6,234 nucleotides of DNA. It comes from an uncultured Collinsella sp. (GTDB lineage: Bacteria > Actinomycetota > Coriobacteriia > Coriobacteriales > Coriobacteriaceae). The position numbers and the translations under genes are program-made. The stretch lies in the NCBI GenBank assembly GCA_902495525.1, contig CABUXL010000089.1:1-6234 (forward strand). Direction: 5' to 3'. Below are positions 5,854-6,234 of the stretch, one piece after another (the stretch's first letter is position 1; each line of letters opens with the position of its first letter). Under the pieces are notes generated by a model, which was not told the origin of the DNA, ran no database searches, and worked only from the letters and a program-made list of their open reading frames with translations.

Positions 5854-6234
5854 GTGAGCGCTCAGGATTCCAAGCTCTTTGTGATTTCTGGACCGTCAGG
5901 CGCAGGGAAGGGTACGCTCGTCACTCGTGTGCGCGAGCGCCGCTCGAACCTGGGCCTGACGGTTTCGGCTACCACGCGAGCACCACGCAAAGGTGAGGTC
6001 GACGGCGTCAACTACTTTTTTCTGACGCGCGAGGAGTTCGACCGCCGCGTGGCAAACGGTGAGTTTGTTGAGTGGGCCGAGGTCCACGGTAACTGCTACG
6101 GCACGTTGGTGAGCGAGGTCACATCCAAGCTCGCCTCTGGCGCATCTCTGATTTTGGAGATCGATGTCCAGGGCGCCCTGCAGGTGAAGGAGCGTTTCCC
6201 CGAGGCCGTGTTGATCTTTATCAAGCCGCCTTCG
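5854..6234 (+). CDS. gmk: Gmk, guanylate kinase (3' partial)
   Basis: Phosphorylates GMP (and dGMP) to GDP with ATP in the cytoplasm, essential for GTP supply. The frame from the GTG at 5854 is open to the right edge, giving 127 residues; about 80 more are expected from a usual length near 205. Visible are the P-loop GPSGAGKG (13-20), the GMP-binding SATTRAPRKGEVDGVNYFF (38-56) with Arg42 and Tyr54, EWAEVHGNCYGT (73-84) with Tyr82, and LEIDVQGA (101-108). The ATP-binding lid and C-terminal helices are beyond the window. The start codon directly abuts the mihF stop (TAAGTG) with no clear ribosome-binding site in front. Translation probably depends on ribosomes ending mihF. A later start would cut too close to the P-loop. 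Confidence 0.96.
   Translation, partial: MSAQDSKLFVISGPSGAGKGTLVTRVRERRSNLGLTVSATTRAPRKGEVDGVNYFFLTREEFDRRVANGEFVEWAEVHGNCYGTLVSEVTSKLASGASLILEIDVQGALQVKERFPEAVLIFIKPPS

Noticed and set aside
1..6234. A hidden novel defence, mobile or biosynthetic system
   Set aside because: Every long + strand frame belongs to a well-known housekeeping family. Gaps are short, and there are no direct-repeat arrays, transposase motifs or attachment sites.

Overview
This window is a compact block of housekeeping genes, all on the + strand: most of a de novo pyrimidine (UMP) operon followed by the start of a nucleoid-protein/guanylate-kinase operon. The DNA is visibly GC-rich with G/C-rich third codon positions, apart from one AT-rich gap (about 5306-5544). 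The organism is most likely an anaerobic actinobacterium of the class Coriobacteriia, possibly Collinsella or a relative. Two things point that way. The small protein before gmk is the actinobacterial-type integration host factor (mIHF). The pyrimidine genes include pyrR and a pyrK-pyrD pair (class 1B, NAD-linked dihydroorotate dehydrogenase), which is typical of Gram-positive fermenters. The genus is inferred from gene content, not demonstrated.

Layout: 1-566 pyrR (5' end cut by the window); 571-1515 pyrB; 1499-2788 pyrC; a 92-base gap (2789-2880) with a strong GC-rich hairpin and U-rich tail, then a smaller hairpin; 2881-3672 pyrK; 3672-4595 pyrD; 4589-5305 pyrF. A 239-base AT-rich gap (5306-5544) follows, with a long imperfect inverted repeat and a probable extended -10 promoter. 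Then come 5545-5853 mihF and 5854-6234 gmk (3' end cut by the window).

The pyr genes give a continuous part of the pathway. PyrB makes carbamoyl-aspartate, PyrC closes it to dihydroorotate, PyrD/PyrK oxidise that to orotate and pass electrons to NAD+, and PyrF decarboxylates OMP to UMP. PyrR is the uridine-nucleotide-sensing attenuation regulator. The first enzyme (carbamoyl phosphate synthetase, carAB) and orotate phosphoribosyltransferase (pyrE) are not in the window. Genes are tightly packed: pyrR-pyrB are 4 bases apart, pyrB-pyrC overlap by 17, pyrK-pyrD share 1 base, and pyrD-pyrF overlap by 7. This suggests translational coupling, and the pyrC-pyrK gap is the only real break.

I see no mobile element, CRISPR, tRNA, rRNA or new defence or biosynthetic system. 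The points worth a second look are the intra-operon hairpin, the inverted repeat after pyrF, an extra cysteine beside the iron-sulfur site of PyrK, and how the overlapping starts are encoded.
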